Source of the DNA: Prorocentrum cordatum
Taxonomy: Eukaryota; Sar; Dinophyceae; Prorocentrales; Prorocentraceae
Length of the DNA: 32,500 nt
Assembly: GCA_963575745.1 (NCBI GenBank)
Contig: CAUYUJ010016887.1
Location: 92,501 to 125,000, forward strand
Direction of reading: 5' to 3'
The notes under the pieces are model-generated. The model searched no databases. It saw nothing but the letters and a program-made list of their open reading frames with translations, and was not told the DNA's origin. Positions 8,712-16,764 of this stretch are shown one piece after another. Each line of letters opens with the position of its first letter. Within the stretch, counting starts at the first letter, position 1. The position numbers and the translations under genes were made by a program.

Positions 8712-9295
8712 TTCTCGCCTGGGCCCGGGCCCCGCGACCACCGCAGATGGATCCGGCTCGAAGAATGCAGTAGAACAATGAGATCCAGGCCAGAGTCCAG
8801 GCCTCCGATGTGTCGCGGTGTTGCAGTTCGATCGCAGAATGTCGGATCTCCGAGTTTCGAGCGGCAGCCCAGCTGGTGCTTTTGTTTGTCCAGACGCAGG
8901 CCTTCTGCGTTGGCATTGCGCACCATCCCAGGAGCCTCCTCTCCACCGCCAGCACCCCCCCCCGCTTCCCTGACATCCTCTGATGTGATTTTTTCAGTCT
9001 GTGTGACCCAGTTCCCGAACCCTCCCCCCGCGGTAGTTTTCCGACCAGGACCCGTTGTTTACGGCCGAGGGCCAGATAAGTACCCCTAGAAGCTGATACC
9101 GAGGGAACGCGCAGACAAGGTCACACCGCCTGAGATCTGGGGCCCGGGGGGAGGTCCCGACACGTTCCCCATAGGGCCGTTGATGCATCTCGAGCCAGTC
9201 TTTGACCTCCCCATGGGTCCCTACACTTGGATCACCGTGGGGGGTGCTCACCTGGATCCACATGGGATTGCTCCAAAGAGGGCCTTGCCGCTCTG
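8712..9295. other. Unique stretch without a recognised gene
   Basis: Mixed-composition sequence. Short open frames occur on both strands with no recognisable domain, and I see no clear repeat structure. Confidence 0.35.
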
Positions 9296-9394
9296 CCGCG
9301 GCGGCAGGCGGCGGCAGGGCGGCGGAAGGAAGACGAGGCCGCCTCCGCCGGCGGAAGGGCGGCGGAAGGGCGGCAGAAGGTGGCGCGGCGGAAG
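9296..9394. repeat. GGCGGAAGG/GGCGGCAGG short repeats
   Basis: Imperfect 9- to 12-bp units of the GGCGGAAGGGC type, repeated about eight times with interruptions. Confidence 0.75.
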
Positions 9395-9415
9395 TAAAAG
9401 ACGCGCCCCCAAGAG

Positions 9416-9654
9416 TCAAGCAGTGGCGAAGCGTCGCGGCTCGCGTGTAGGCCTACCAAGCAATGTTCTAAGAAGAACTGTTTGTGGCTGCCACGAAAAA
9501 TGTGCTTAGAACATGCCTGGCCGGGACTGTCTTGTTTTAAGACATCGGGCTTATGATCTACGAACCGTGTTTTTGGTCTTAGAACATTGTTGGGGTTCCA
9601 AGAGCATGCCGTGGTAGGCCTGTAGAAATGCCAGGACGGTCGGTCCCTGCTCAA
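9416..9654 (+). repeat. Dispersed repeat family A, copy 3
   Basis: Complete copy of about 239 bp, from TCAAGCAGTGGCGAAGCGTC to GGACGGTCGGTCCCTGCTCAA. It is diverged in the middle but keeps GTTCTAAG and CTTAGAAC words and the GTAGGCCTACCAAG block. The 9655-9935 sequence after it is GC-rich and unrecognised. Confidence 0.8.
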
Positions 9655-9943
9655 AAGAGATGGAAACGTTTTTGGGCTCAGGGTTTCCGCACTCGCCCAG
9701 ATGGTGATCTGGGATCCCTCCCGCCGGCGGGCGCGGAGGCCGCGGAGGGCGCGGCTGCGGAGGTGTTCGCCGCTCGTGGCACCCGCCGCCTCGGCCGCCA
9801 CTCGCGGCCGCCACTCGTGGCCGCCCGCGCCGGCAGGCCGACCCAGACAGTGTCAGCGGCACCACCCGGGAGAGCGTGTTTTTCTGTTTTTTTCTATGGC
9901 GGGTAAGGCTTGCTGCCTGGGCCCAACGCGCCCCCCCCCCCCT

Positions 9944-10114
9944 GGGTAACGCTAACGATCGTGCGTTTTTTGGGGGTGGAGGGCGGACCCCCCTCCTCTC
10001 AGCAGGTATGGCAATTGATGTGCCGATGGCGCGGACGCACCCTGGCGGGCGCACGCCGCGGCCGCCGTTACCGTTACCCGCCAGTCCCCCCCCCCTGGGT
10101 AACAGCCGTTACCC
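9944..10114. mobile_element. Fold-back unit with GGGTAAC words
   Basis: GGGTAACGCTAACG (9944-9957) is answered by inverted CGTTACCGTTACCC (10066-10079). A compact GGGTAAC-AGCC-GTTACCC hairpin follows at 10097-10114, and the C-run plus CTGGGTAAC block occurs at both ends. It may be a small fold-back element; only one copy is seen. Confidence 0.5.
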
Positions 10115-10184
10115 AAACTAATTAAGAAACAGTTTCCGGCTTCGGTCGCAAACAAGTCGTGGGAGCTTCGGGATTCCCCTTGTC

Positions 10185-10330
10185 AATTCCGTCTCTGGCA
10201 TCGACTGGCGTCGATCAGCGTCTTCTGAGTCGATCAGATAGCGCCGAGCTGGCGTCGATTCGCGTCGGTTGGCGCCGATTGAGCGTTGTGTAGCGGCGGT
10301 TCAGCGTCGACGAGCGTCGATTCGCCAGAG
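10185..10330. repeat. Degenerate 10-bp array (GGCGTCGATT type)
   Basis: Successive decamers close to GGCGTCGATT keep a 10-bp register for about 14 units with an occasional one-base shift. GTCGA recurs at regular spacing. No coding frame is supported. The 10331-10488 stretch after it is unrecognised. Confidence 0.65.
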
Positions 10331-10488
10331 CCGACAAGATGGTATGGGAGGCTCCGATGAGTTCCCGCCGAACCCGGGCCGACGCCGTCCAGGCGGGCGC
10401 GCGGGCAAGCCGCGCCGCCGCGGGGCCCCGACCGTCGCCTCCGCGCTGGGCCTCAGCAGGAGGCCCAGCAGGAGGCCTGTGGGGTTAA

Positions 10489-10648
10489 GTCGGGCACGCC
10501 CCTCAACGGGAGGAACACCCCAAAACAGTCAAAACATCGTCATCGTCTGGGAACGATGTTTTCAGTATTTTTTGGAAATTCTGATCTACGTTTTGACTAT
10601 TTTTTGCATTCTTCCTCAAAGATCCGCCTGCAGGGGGACATGCCCGAC
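10489..10648. mobile_element. Element D, copy 2: MITE-like
   Basis: About 160 bp. The left end is GTCGGGCACGCCCCTC. The right end, read inverted, is GTCGGGCATGTCCCCCTG. Inside are AGTCAAAACATCG, CGATGTTTTC and CGTTTTGACT words as in copy 1. The two copies differ in length and in internal sequence, so they are old or belong to different subfamilies. Confidence 0.75.
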
Positions 10649-10703
10649 CGAAGTGTACGGCCGAGAAGTGCACCTTTCCCTTCCCCCATCCATGCCTCTC
10701 GCT

Positions 10704-10752
10704 CCGCCCCCCCCCACTGGGCGACGCCCCCCCCCCCCCCACTAGGCGACGC
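10704..10752. repeat. Short tandem duplication with C runs
   Basis: Two copies of a C-run followed by ACTGGGCGACGCC / ACTAGGCGACGCC, about 30 bp apart. Confidence 0.7.
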
Positions 10753-10913
10753 CCGAGGGGTGTCTGGGGCCCGTTCCCTCGGTGCGGCGTCGCCGACGCA
10801 GCGGTGATGCGGCGCGATCGGGGGCCCGACGAAGCCAGAGAGCCCTCACAGGCTGTGGTTGCGCGATGTCTCCCGCCTGGGCCGAAGACGTGTCCCTCCG
10901 AGAGGCGTCGAGC

Positions 10914-11093
10914 GAGGGGGGGAGCGAGATGGAGGAGGCCTTCTCAGAGAAGACAGCGGGGCTGCTCAGGAGTCCCCGGGCCTTCTGAGATTTTTGTTTT
11001 TGGGCCCTCGGGGAAGGCTCAGAAAGTTTCTCAGAAGGCCGGGGGACTTCTGAGCCTTCTGAGAAGGCCTGCCCCATTTCACCTCCCCCCCAG
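10914..11093. mobile_element. Fold-back element FB4
   Basis: Nested inverted repeats. 10967-10990 pairs with 11029-11052 (two mismatches in 24). AGGCCTTCTCAGA at 10936 pairs with the inverted CTGAGAAGGCCT ending at 11070, and weaker purine/pyrimidine pairing continues outward to the G-run and C-run at the ends. The loop is T-rich. Non-coding and single copy here. Confidence 0.7.
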
Positions 11094-11198
11094 GCGCGCC
11101 GCCTATTAAGAGATCCGGGCCCCGGTGGTTGCCGCGCCAGCCCCAGAGATCCGGCGTCGCGATTTTGTTCAATGCGGGGTCCCCGGAAGTCTCGACCC

Positions 11199-11462
11199 GT
11201 GCAAGGCACTTCCGCCAGCTCCTGCAGGAGCACTCCCAAGACTCCGCGGGAGGCGTCGTCGTCGTCGTCGTCCTCCTCCTCTCCTCCTCCTCCTCCTCCT
11301 CCTCCTCCTCCTCCTCCTCCTCCTCTTCTCCCCCTCCCCCCTCCTCCTCCTCCTTCGCCTCCCTCCTCCTCCTCCTCCTCCTCCTCCTCCTCTCCTCCTC
11401 CTCCTCCTCTTCCCCTCCTCCTCCTCCTCCTCCTCCTCCTCCTCCTCCTCCTCCTCCTCCTC

Positions 11463-11493
<31 letters not shown>

Positions 11494-11600
11494 TCCTCCT
11501 CCTCCTCCTCCTCCTCCTGCTCCTCCTCCCGCCGGGGGCCGTGCGAGGCATTTCGGCCAGCTCCTGCAGGAACACTCCGGCGACTCCGCGGGGAGCGACG
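11199..11600. repeat. About 60-bp direct repeat flanking a CCT array
   Basis: The block at 11199-11258 (GTGCAAGGCACTTCCGCC, AGCTCCTGCAGGAGCACTCC) recurs at 11541-11600 with about ten substitutions. The CCT array 11271-11530 lies between them. On the minus strand each copy reads LLQELAEVP / FLQELAEMP in the same phase. Most substitutions would alter amino acids, so coding is doubtful. It is more likely a duplicated repeat-plus-array unit. Confidence 0.75.
11271..11530. repeat. CCT triplet array
   Basis: One of the longest CCT tracts in the window, with CCC, CTT and TCTCC interruptions and a short GTC tract at its left edge (11253-11270). It is opposite in strand to the GGA array 11701-11893. 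Confidence 0.95.
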
Positions 11601-11700
11601 CCGCGCTGCGAGGCCGTCGCCCGCTTGCGGGGCGGCCGTCGCGGCGGTGCCGCGCGACGGCGAGGGGGGGGGAGGGCGGAGCTGATGTTGCGCTGATGGC

Positions 11701-11893
11701 GGAGAGGAGGAGGAGGAGGAGGAGAGGAGGAGGAAGGAGGAGCAGGAGAGGAGAGGAGGAGGAGGAGGAGAGAGGAGCAGGAGGAGGAGGAGGAGGAGGA
11801 GGAGGAGGGGGAGGACGAGGAAGAGGAGGACGAGGAGGAGGAGGAAAAGGATGAGGAGGAGGAGGAGGAGGAGGAGGAGGAGGAGGAGGAGGA
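11701..11893. repeat. GGA triplet array
   Basis: GGA/GAG triplets with GAGA, GCA and GAC interruptions. It reads as a pyrimidine tract on the minus strand, directly 3' of a candidate minus-strand exon. Confidence 0.95.
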
Positions 11894-11897
11894 GTCC

Positions 11898-12012
11898 GCG
11901 CGTGCCAGCACACGTGTAGATCTTGAGCGGCGGCATTCGAGCTAGGTCCAATCATGTGCAGCGGCCGCATGAGCTCGACGAGGCGATAGGCCTTGCAGTA
12001 GTTCGTCGCCAT
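11898..12012 (-). CDS. Candidate exon 4 of an unrecognised minus-strand gene
   Basis: Minus-strand block opening after ...CTGAACAG at 12013, a plausible acceptor, with ATG immediately following. It reads MATNYCKAYRLVELMRPL, then HMIGPSSNAAAQDLHVCWHA, and ends at the GGA array. The same frame is closed by a stop 30 nt upstream, so it would have to be spliced or be a true start. It is non-repetitive with mixed residues, unlike the homopolymer frames around it. No domain is recognised. The exon interpretation rests on context and is tentative. Confidence 0.25.
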
Positions 12013-12060
12013 CTGTTCAGGTAGTCTACCCAGGACTCGTTAACCGAGGCCACGCGACAG

Positions 12061-12119
12061 GAGGAAGAGGAGGCGGAGGAGGTGGAGAAGGAAGAGGAGG
12101 AAAAGGAGGAAGAGGAAGA
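12061..12119. repeat. Degenerate GGA/GAA array
   Basis: GGA and GAA triplets with GTG and GCG interruptions. It is pyrimidine-rich on the minus strand, where it sits just upstream of candidate exon 4. Confidence 0.9.
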
Positions 12120-12121
12120 TG

Positions 12122-12200
12122 CCGCACCATATCCATCAGGAGCTGGTCGTGTCGCAAGTCTGGGGCGTTCAGATGTGACAAGGCAAGCTCAGGGTTGCAA
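12122..12200 (-). CDS. Candidate exon 3 of an unrecognised minus-strand gene
   Basis: The minus strand reads LALSHLNAPDLRHDQLLMDM then VRHLP, an amphipathic, non-repetitive stretch. CCCTGAG near 12200 or CCCCAG near 12165 could serve as acceptors. No family is recognised. Support comes only from its protein-like composition and its place in the exon/array alternation. Confidence 0.2.
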
Positions 12201-12304
12201 GGCCTCGCCCCCCGCCCCCCCCCCACACCACAACCTGGGGCACACACGTGCTGTCTACTCATGGGCGGCTGCCTCCCCACCCCTGTCTACAGGCCTGGGC
12301 AGAC

Positions 12305-12410
12305 GTGTTGGGCTAGGGGCTGGGAGCGGCGGATGCGTTTTCGCGCGCGCTGCTCCTCCGTGTCACACTCGTACTTGGGGGCATGGAGTGCGCGCCAGGA
12401 AGAGGGCGAC
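12305..12410 (-). CDS. Candidate exon 2 of an unrecognised minus-strand gene
   Basis: The minus strand reads WRALHAPKYECDTEEQRARK then RIRRSQPLAQHVC, a charged, non-repetitive segment with a possible basic patch (RARKRIRR). In-frame sequence stops shortly after at a TAG near 12295. It is preceded on the minus strand by the pyrimidine array 12530-12466. No domain is recognised. Confidence 0.25.
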
Positions 12411-12465
12411 GATGACGAGAAGGAGGAGATTGGAAGACGGTGCTGGTGCTGAGGAAGAGGAATCG

Positions 12466-12531
12466 AGGGGGAGGAGGAGGAGGAGGAGGAGGAGGAGGAG
12501 GAGGAGGAGGAGGAGGAGGAGGAGGAGGAGG
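12466..12531. repeat. GGA triplet array
   Basis: Nearly pure GGA triplets, that is CCT on the minus strand, between candidate exons 2 and 1. Confidence 0.95.
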
Positions 12532-12564
12532 GCGACGACGGCGGTCTGCGTCGGGCCTGTCGGG

Positions 12565-12650
12565 GTGCCTCAGGGAGACTTTCTCGAGGGGCACCTGACA
12601 GTTTCTGGATGTTGTCCCGCAAGTCTCCAGAGCTCAAAGGTTTCGATGAG
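12565..12650 (-). CDS. Candidate exon 1 of an unrecognised minus-strand gene
   Basis: The minus strand reads KPLSSGDLRDNIQKLSGAPR then ESLPEAPRQARRR. CTGGAG before ACTTGCGG could be an acceptor and CAG|GTGCCC a donor. It is non-repetitive, but short and without a recognised family. Confidence 0.2.
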
Positions 12651-12687
12651 GGGAGGTAAGGAGAAGGGGAGGAGTGAGGGGATGGTC

Positions 12688-12797
12688 CCATACCGGTACC
12701 GCTACCCATCCATCCTTGCAACGGTTGGAGCCGTTTCGAAATCCAATTCGGAACGCACCCTCGGCGAGGTCCAGAGTGCAGCGGTATCGGTATCGTT
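12688..12797. repeat. Imperfect fold-back repeat
   Basis: CCATACCGGTACCGCTACC (12688-12706) is inverted relative to GCAGCGGTATCGGTATCGT (12778-12796). TTGGA...TCCAA symmetry occurs in the loop around 12725-12746. Single copy here. Confidence 0.5.
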
Positions 12798-12935
12798 TTG
12801 ACCCCCCAAGGGGGCAGAGGTGGAAAAGGGGCGGAGAACCAGGAGGAGAGGGAGCACTGGGAACGTGGACAAGTAGGAACGAGGATGAAGAGGAACGGGC
12901 TGAAGCGGATGAGGAGGGAAACGGCGACGACCAAT

Positions 12936-13045
12936 ACGACGAAGACGACGACGACGACGATCACGGCGACGACGACGACGACGACGGCGACGGCGGGGGC
13001 GGCGGCGGCGGCGGCGGCGGTGGCAACGACGACGACGACGATGAC
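12936..13045. repeat. GAC/GGC triplet array
   Basis: GAC triplets pass into GGC and back to GAC, with in-register CAC and AAC interruptions. It resembles the larger array at 6884-7256. Confidence 0.9.
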
Positions 13046-13195
13046 TGTGCATGCGCGGAGCGCTACTCGCGGGACTGGTCCATGGGCGGGAGCGCCCGCG
13101 GACCCTCCCACTCTTGTACGGGAGGGGGCAGTGGCTCTTGGAAGGGCAGTGGGCGCCCGGGGCCTGGGGATGTGAGGCCAGCAGCCGCGAAGCGT

Positions 13196-13612
13196 CTTCA
13201 CTTCCTTCTCCTCCTTCTCCTCCTCCTCCTCCTCCTCCTCTTCCCCTTCCTCCTCCTCCTCATCCCCTTCCTCCTCCTCCTCCTCCCCCTCCTCCTCCTC
13301 GTCCTCCTCCTCCTCGTCCTCCTCCTCGTCCTCCTCCTCCTCTTCCCCCTCCTCCCCCTCCCCTCCTCCTGCTCCTCCTCCTCGTCGTCACCCTCCTCCT
13401 GCCCCTCCCCCCTCCCCTTCTCCTCCTGCATCCTCCCCCTTCCCCTCCCCCTTCTCCTCCCCCTCCCCCTTCTCCATCCCCTTCTCCCCTCCCCCTCCCC
13501 TCCTCCCCTCCCCCTCCCCCCCTTCTCCCTTTCTGCCCTCCCCCTCCCCTCCCCTTCTCCTCCCCCTCCCTTCTCCCCTCCCCTTCTCCTCCCCCTTCCC
13601 CTTCTCCATCCC
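13196..13612. repeat. Long CCT and CCCCT pyrimidine tract
   Basis: CCT triplets at the left pass into CCCCT/CCCCTT units toward 13612. Over 400 bp is almost free of purines on the plus strand, with a few G (GTC, GCC). Confidence 0.95.
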
Positions 13613-13767
13613 TCTGCATTCAAAGAACCGCGATAAGTCTTCAGATCCCTTCCCAGACAGGGGGTGACTACTTATTTGTTCGGCGGCCCTCTTGAAGGAC
13701 TCCGGTCCCACTCCCAGGGGGCACCGGATTGTTGGATTCGCAGTCTTGTCTAACGGGTTCCGATGAC

Positions 13768-14178
13768 CCCAACGGAGCCCAATGGCGTCGTATGGAGTCC
13801 AGTAGACAAGTATTGAGTCCATTCGAGTCCTATGGAGAGTCCCACGATCCCAATGGAGTCGTATGAAGTCAGTTGTGCCCAATATAACCGAATGGAATAT
13901 ATGGAATTCAATTGGCTGGTGCGGAGGCGCGTTGACTCTTCAAACTGCCAGTGGAGTTGAGTTGAACCCACTGAAGTCCAACGGATACGACTGGGACCCA
14001 ATGGAGTCCTACAGAGTCCCATGGCGTCCAATGTAGCCTTACGTGGTCCAATGCGCTCCACTGGAACCCATCGAGCCCAGTGGACGTTCAAGCCGTCCGC
14101 TGGCGCGCCTTGGACACATACGGAAGCCAACGGACACCAATGGAGCCCAGTGGAGCCCAGCGCAGCCCTGTGGACCGC
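13768..14178. repeat. Regular degenerate 10-bp array (ATGGAGTCCA type)
   Basis: From about 13960 to 14178 roughly 21 consecutive decamers hold a 10-bp register. Examples are ATGGAGTCCT, ATGGCGTCCA, ATGTAGCCTT, ACGTGGTCCA, ATGCGCTCCA, CTGGAACCCA and TGGAGCCCAG. The consensus is nearly self-complementary (TGGA-S-TCCA). The left part (13768-13915) has the same unit with more one-base shifts; 13916-13950 is an interruption. Individual units are highly diverged but the spacing is preserved. There is no coding evidence. Confidence 0.8.
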
Positions 14179-14397
14179 AAAGAACTCATTGCCGGCCGCC
14201 TCGATGGATCCTGCCTGGAGCCAGAGCCACTCGACATGGCCCCCACGACGTCACATGGGCCTGTGGCCCTGGCCTCCGCCGGCCCGGCCTCCGCCGCCGC
14301 TCCGCTCCCGAGGGGCCCTGACGGACGAGGAGCTCCGGGCGGTCCAGGCGGTCCACCTCCAGGACGGACGCGCGCGCGCGAGCCTGCGCCGATTTAA

Positions 14398-14518
14398 GTC
14401 GTCGTCGTCAGCGTCGTCGTCTTCGTCGTCGTCGTCGTCGTCGTCGGCGTCGGCGTCGTCGTCGTCTTCGTCGCCGTCGTCCATCGAGGCCCGACGTTCG
14501 AGGATCGAGGCTCTCGGA
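14398..14518. repeat. GTC triplet array with CGAGG-rich edge
   Basis: GTC triplets with CTT and GGC interruptions cover 14398-14480. They are followed by ATCGAGG, TTCGAGG, ATCGAGG words like those at 30355-30445. Confidence 0.9.
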
Positions 14519-14636
14519 TGCAGCTTGCTTTCGTTGAGCCTCCAGAGTCCCTGTGGAGGCCTTTACGGAGGCCTCCGGAGGCCACCAGGGATGTTGAGAT
14601 CAGAGTGAGGGGGCCGAACGGTCATCCACTGTGCCT

Positions 14637-15432
14637 GGCTGCGTGGCGTTGTTGTTGTTGTTGTTGTTGTTGAACATTATTAATTCTAAAGAATAATTAT
14701 TGTTGGGACCCCTGGTGCACGGCCCCCCTGCGCCGCCTAGGCCGCAGCTACATTTTCATCATTTTCGTGAGGAAGCCTCAGGTAATTCGATGTGATCAAG
14801 ATCCGGTTGTTTTGTTCCCCCCCGCTTTCCCTTGCAAAAAACACTATAAAATGACATTTCTTGTTCTAATATAATCAAATTTCAAGAATCCCTTGCAAAA
14901 AATAAGGTAAAGTGGACATTCGCGCGCGCAAGACGAAATCCTTCCAAAAGCTTAGTGTTCGGAGCGATTTTAACATAAAAACATCAAAAAACCAATGGTT
15001 TTTCAACAAAAAAATGTCAAAATCTCATCCCGCGCGCTCTTGCGGATTCGTAGGAAACCCAACACTTTTTAAACATTTCTGTCAAACGGGCTTTTGCGAG
15101 CAACTTTTTCGAACTTCTGCGACAACGGTTGCGCACCTGCCAGGGCCATCATCCCTGTCAAATAATACCATGCGGGACACATTCGTTTTTTCTTCGCGCG
15201 CGCACGCCGTCGTCGTCGGCCGCGGGGCCCTGAATAGTAGCCACGGTCGTCCGCATGCCACGAAGTGAAGTGTCCGAACGTCATAGGGCGGGAAGCTGGG
15301 TGTGGGTGGTGGCGAAGAGTCGTTTGGAAATTTGGTAGAGCTTGAACCGGCCCCCCCACAAAGTGGGGGTATTGCCCGCCTCCTATGAAAACCCTGGCAC
15401 TGGTGAGAACGGAGTGTCCCCAGTCTTAAATG

Positions 15433-15471
<39 letters not shown>

Positions 15472-15473
15472 GA
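14637..15473. other. AT-rich island bracketed by GTT tracts; possible retroelement remnant
   Basis: Base composition shifts sharply toward A/T relative to all neighbours. GTT tracts lie at 14648-14672 and 15436-15472. Inside, CCCTTGCAAAAAA occurs at 14829 and 14890 as the start of a diverged 61-bp duplication, and CG-alternating tracts occur near 14920 and 15196. The right end, AGTCTTAAATGATTGTTG, matches a second locus at 16765-16783. A shared 3' end plus a short-repeat tail is typical of LINE- or SINE-derived inserts, but no reverse transcriptase or RNA polymerase III promoter is recognisable. Confidence 0.45.
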
Positions 15474-15715
15474 TGAACGATGAACTCTCACTATCGAAGA
15501 ATACTTGTTGATCCCCCCCTCCGGTGACCATAGTGTTTTTTCATTTGAGGTGCACCTCCCAGGGCTCGCGCCCTGTTTTTTGATCTGGGAAAGTCACGGG
15601 GCTCAAACTGGGTTGTTGGCCCCCGGATTACAAAAACCACGGCTTCCACTTGAACACTTCCTCGCAATTTAGCCAGGACCTCCGCTCCCTCTGAGATTGC
15701 CATGCGCTTTTCTCA

Positions 15716-15910
15716 GGAATCGCGCTCTCGCGTGGGACTTCCTTACACTTCATTAAGGGGATTGCTTTCGGCGCTCTGGAGTCGCGCTCTCGCTGGAGAC
15801 TTGCTTGCATTTTACTAAACAGTCGCGCTCTTGCGTTGGACTCAAGGTTTTACTCAAGCACCGCGCTCCCGACAGTCAGGCACCCAGGAGTCGCGCTCAC
15901 ACTCAGGATT
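15716..15910. repeat. Degenerate repeats around GTCGCGCTC
   Basis: Words close to AGTCGCGCTCTCGCTGGA recur near 15716, 15780, 15822, 15860 and 15889, each followed by a variable T- or C-rich segment. Unit length is irregular, 29-64 bp. Nothing else is recognised from 15474 to 15715. Confidence 0.55.
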
Positions 15911-15939
15911 CCCTCACAGCTTATTTAGAAATCGGGATC

Positions 15940-16191
15940 TCGCTGCCCTTCGTGACCCCGTTGCAGCCCTTCGTGGCCGCGTTGCAGCCCTTCGTGGTCC
16001 CCTCGCTGCCCTTCGTGGCCCCGTTGCAGCCCTTCGTGGCACCTTCGCTGCCCTTCGTGGCCCCGTTGCAGCCCTTCGTGGTTCCCTCGCTGCCCTTCGT
16101 GGCCCCGTTGCAGCCCTTCGTGGCCCCGTCGCTGCCCTTTGTGGTCCCGTTGCGCCCCTTCGTGGCCGCGTTGCAGCCATTCGTGGCCCCC
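15940..16191. repeat. 21-bp tandem repeat, 12 units
   Basis: Twelve adjacent 21-bp units of two alternating kinds, TTGCAGCCCTTCGTGGCCCC-G and TCGCTGCCCTTCGTGGCCCC-G, give a partial 42-bp higher-order repeat. In one plus frame a unit reads LQPFVAP or SLPFVAP, but the other frames are open as well. There is no support for a protein beyond the periodicity. Confidence 0.95.
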
Positions 16192-16505
16192 TCGCATGCG
16201 TTTCGTGGCCTATACATGCATGTCCTTCGTGGCCCCCGCTTGTTCGCGCCCGCCGTGGCCCCATATGCATGCGCTTCGTGGCCCCGCTGTCGCCCTTCAT
16301 GGCCGCCTCGCTGCCCTTCGTGGCCTCGTTGCTGCCCGTAGTGGCCCTGTCCTTGCCCTCTGCGACCCAATATGCGTATGCCCTTCACGGTCCCCGCTTG
16401 TTTGCGCCCTTCGTGGCCCCATACGCATGCCTTTCGTGGCCCCGCTGTCGCCCGTCGTTGCCCCCTCCCTGCCCCTCGTGGCCCCGCTGTCGCTCTCGCT
16501 TTCGC
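16192..16505. repeat. Degenerate continuation of the 21-bp array
   Basis: Diverged TTCGTGGCCCC-containing units. A longer block, CCCGCTTGTT...CGCCC...GTGGCCCCATA, occurs at about 16235 and again at about 16394, showing higher-order duplication of the decayed array. It ends in a short GTC tract near 16505-16540. The 16541-16764 stretch beyond is unrecognised. Confidence 0.75.
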
Positions 16506-16764
16506 TCGTCATCGTCGTCGTCGTCGCCGCTGTCGTCGTCTTCGTGGTCGGTCCCGTGTCCGTCCCTCTTGGGGTGGGCTTGCCGCCGATCAGCGCTGCC
16601 GCTTGCCAGGCCGACGGTTCGCGGCCGCCCCGCCGCTTGCCGGGGTCCTGTCTGCAGGGAAGAATCAGATACACCCCCAAAGGGGTCGATCGAAAACGAA
16701 CAGGGCGGGCATCGAGCGTTTTGGAAATACACGTTGTCGGACACTCGAGCAGATAAGAGCGAAC

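Noticed and set aside
15332-15350. TTGGTAGAGC resembling a tRNA D-arm in the AT-rich island
   Set aside because: The following sequence has no correctly oriented T-arm and cannot fold as a tRNA.
15940-16191. CRISPR-like appearance of the 21-bp array
   Set aside because: Units are contiguous with no unique spacers, no cas genes are present, and the host is eukaryotic.
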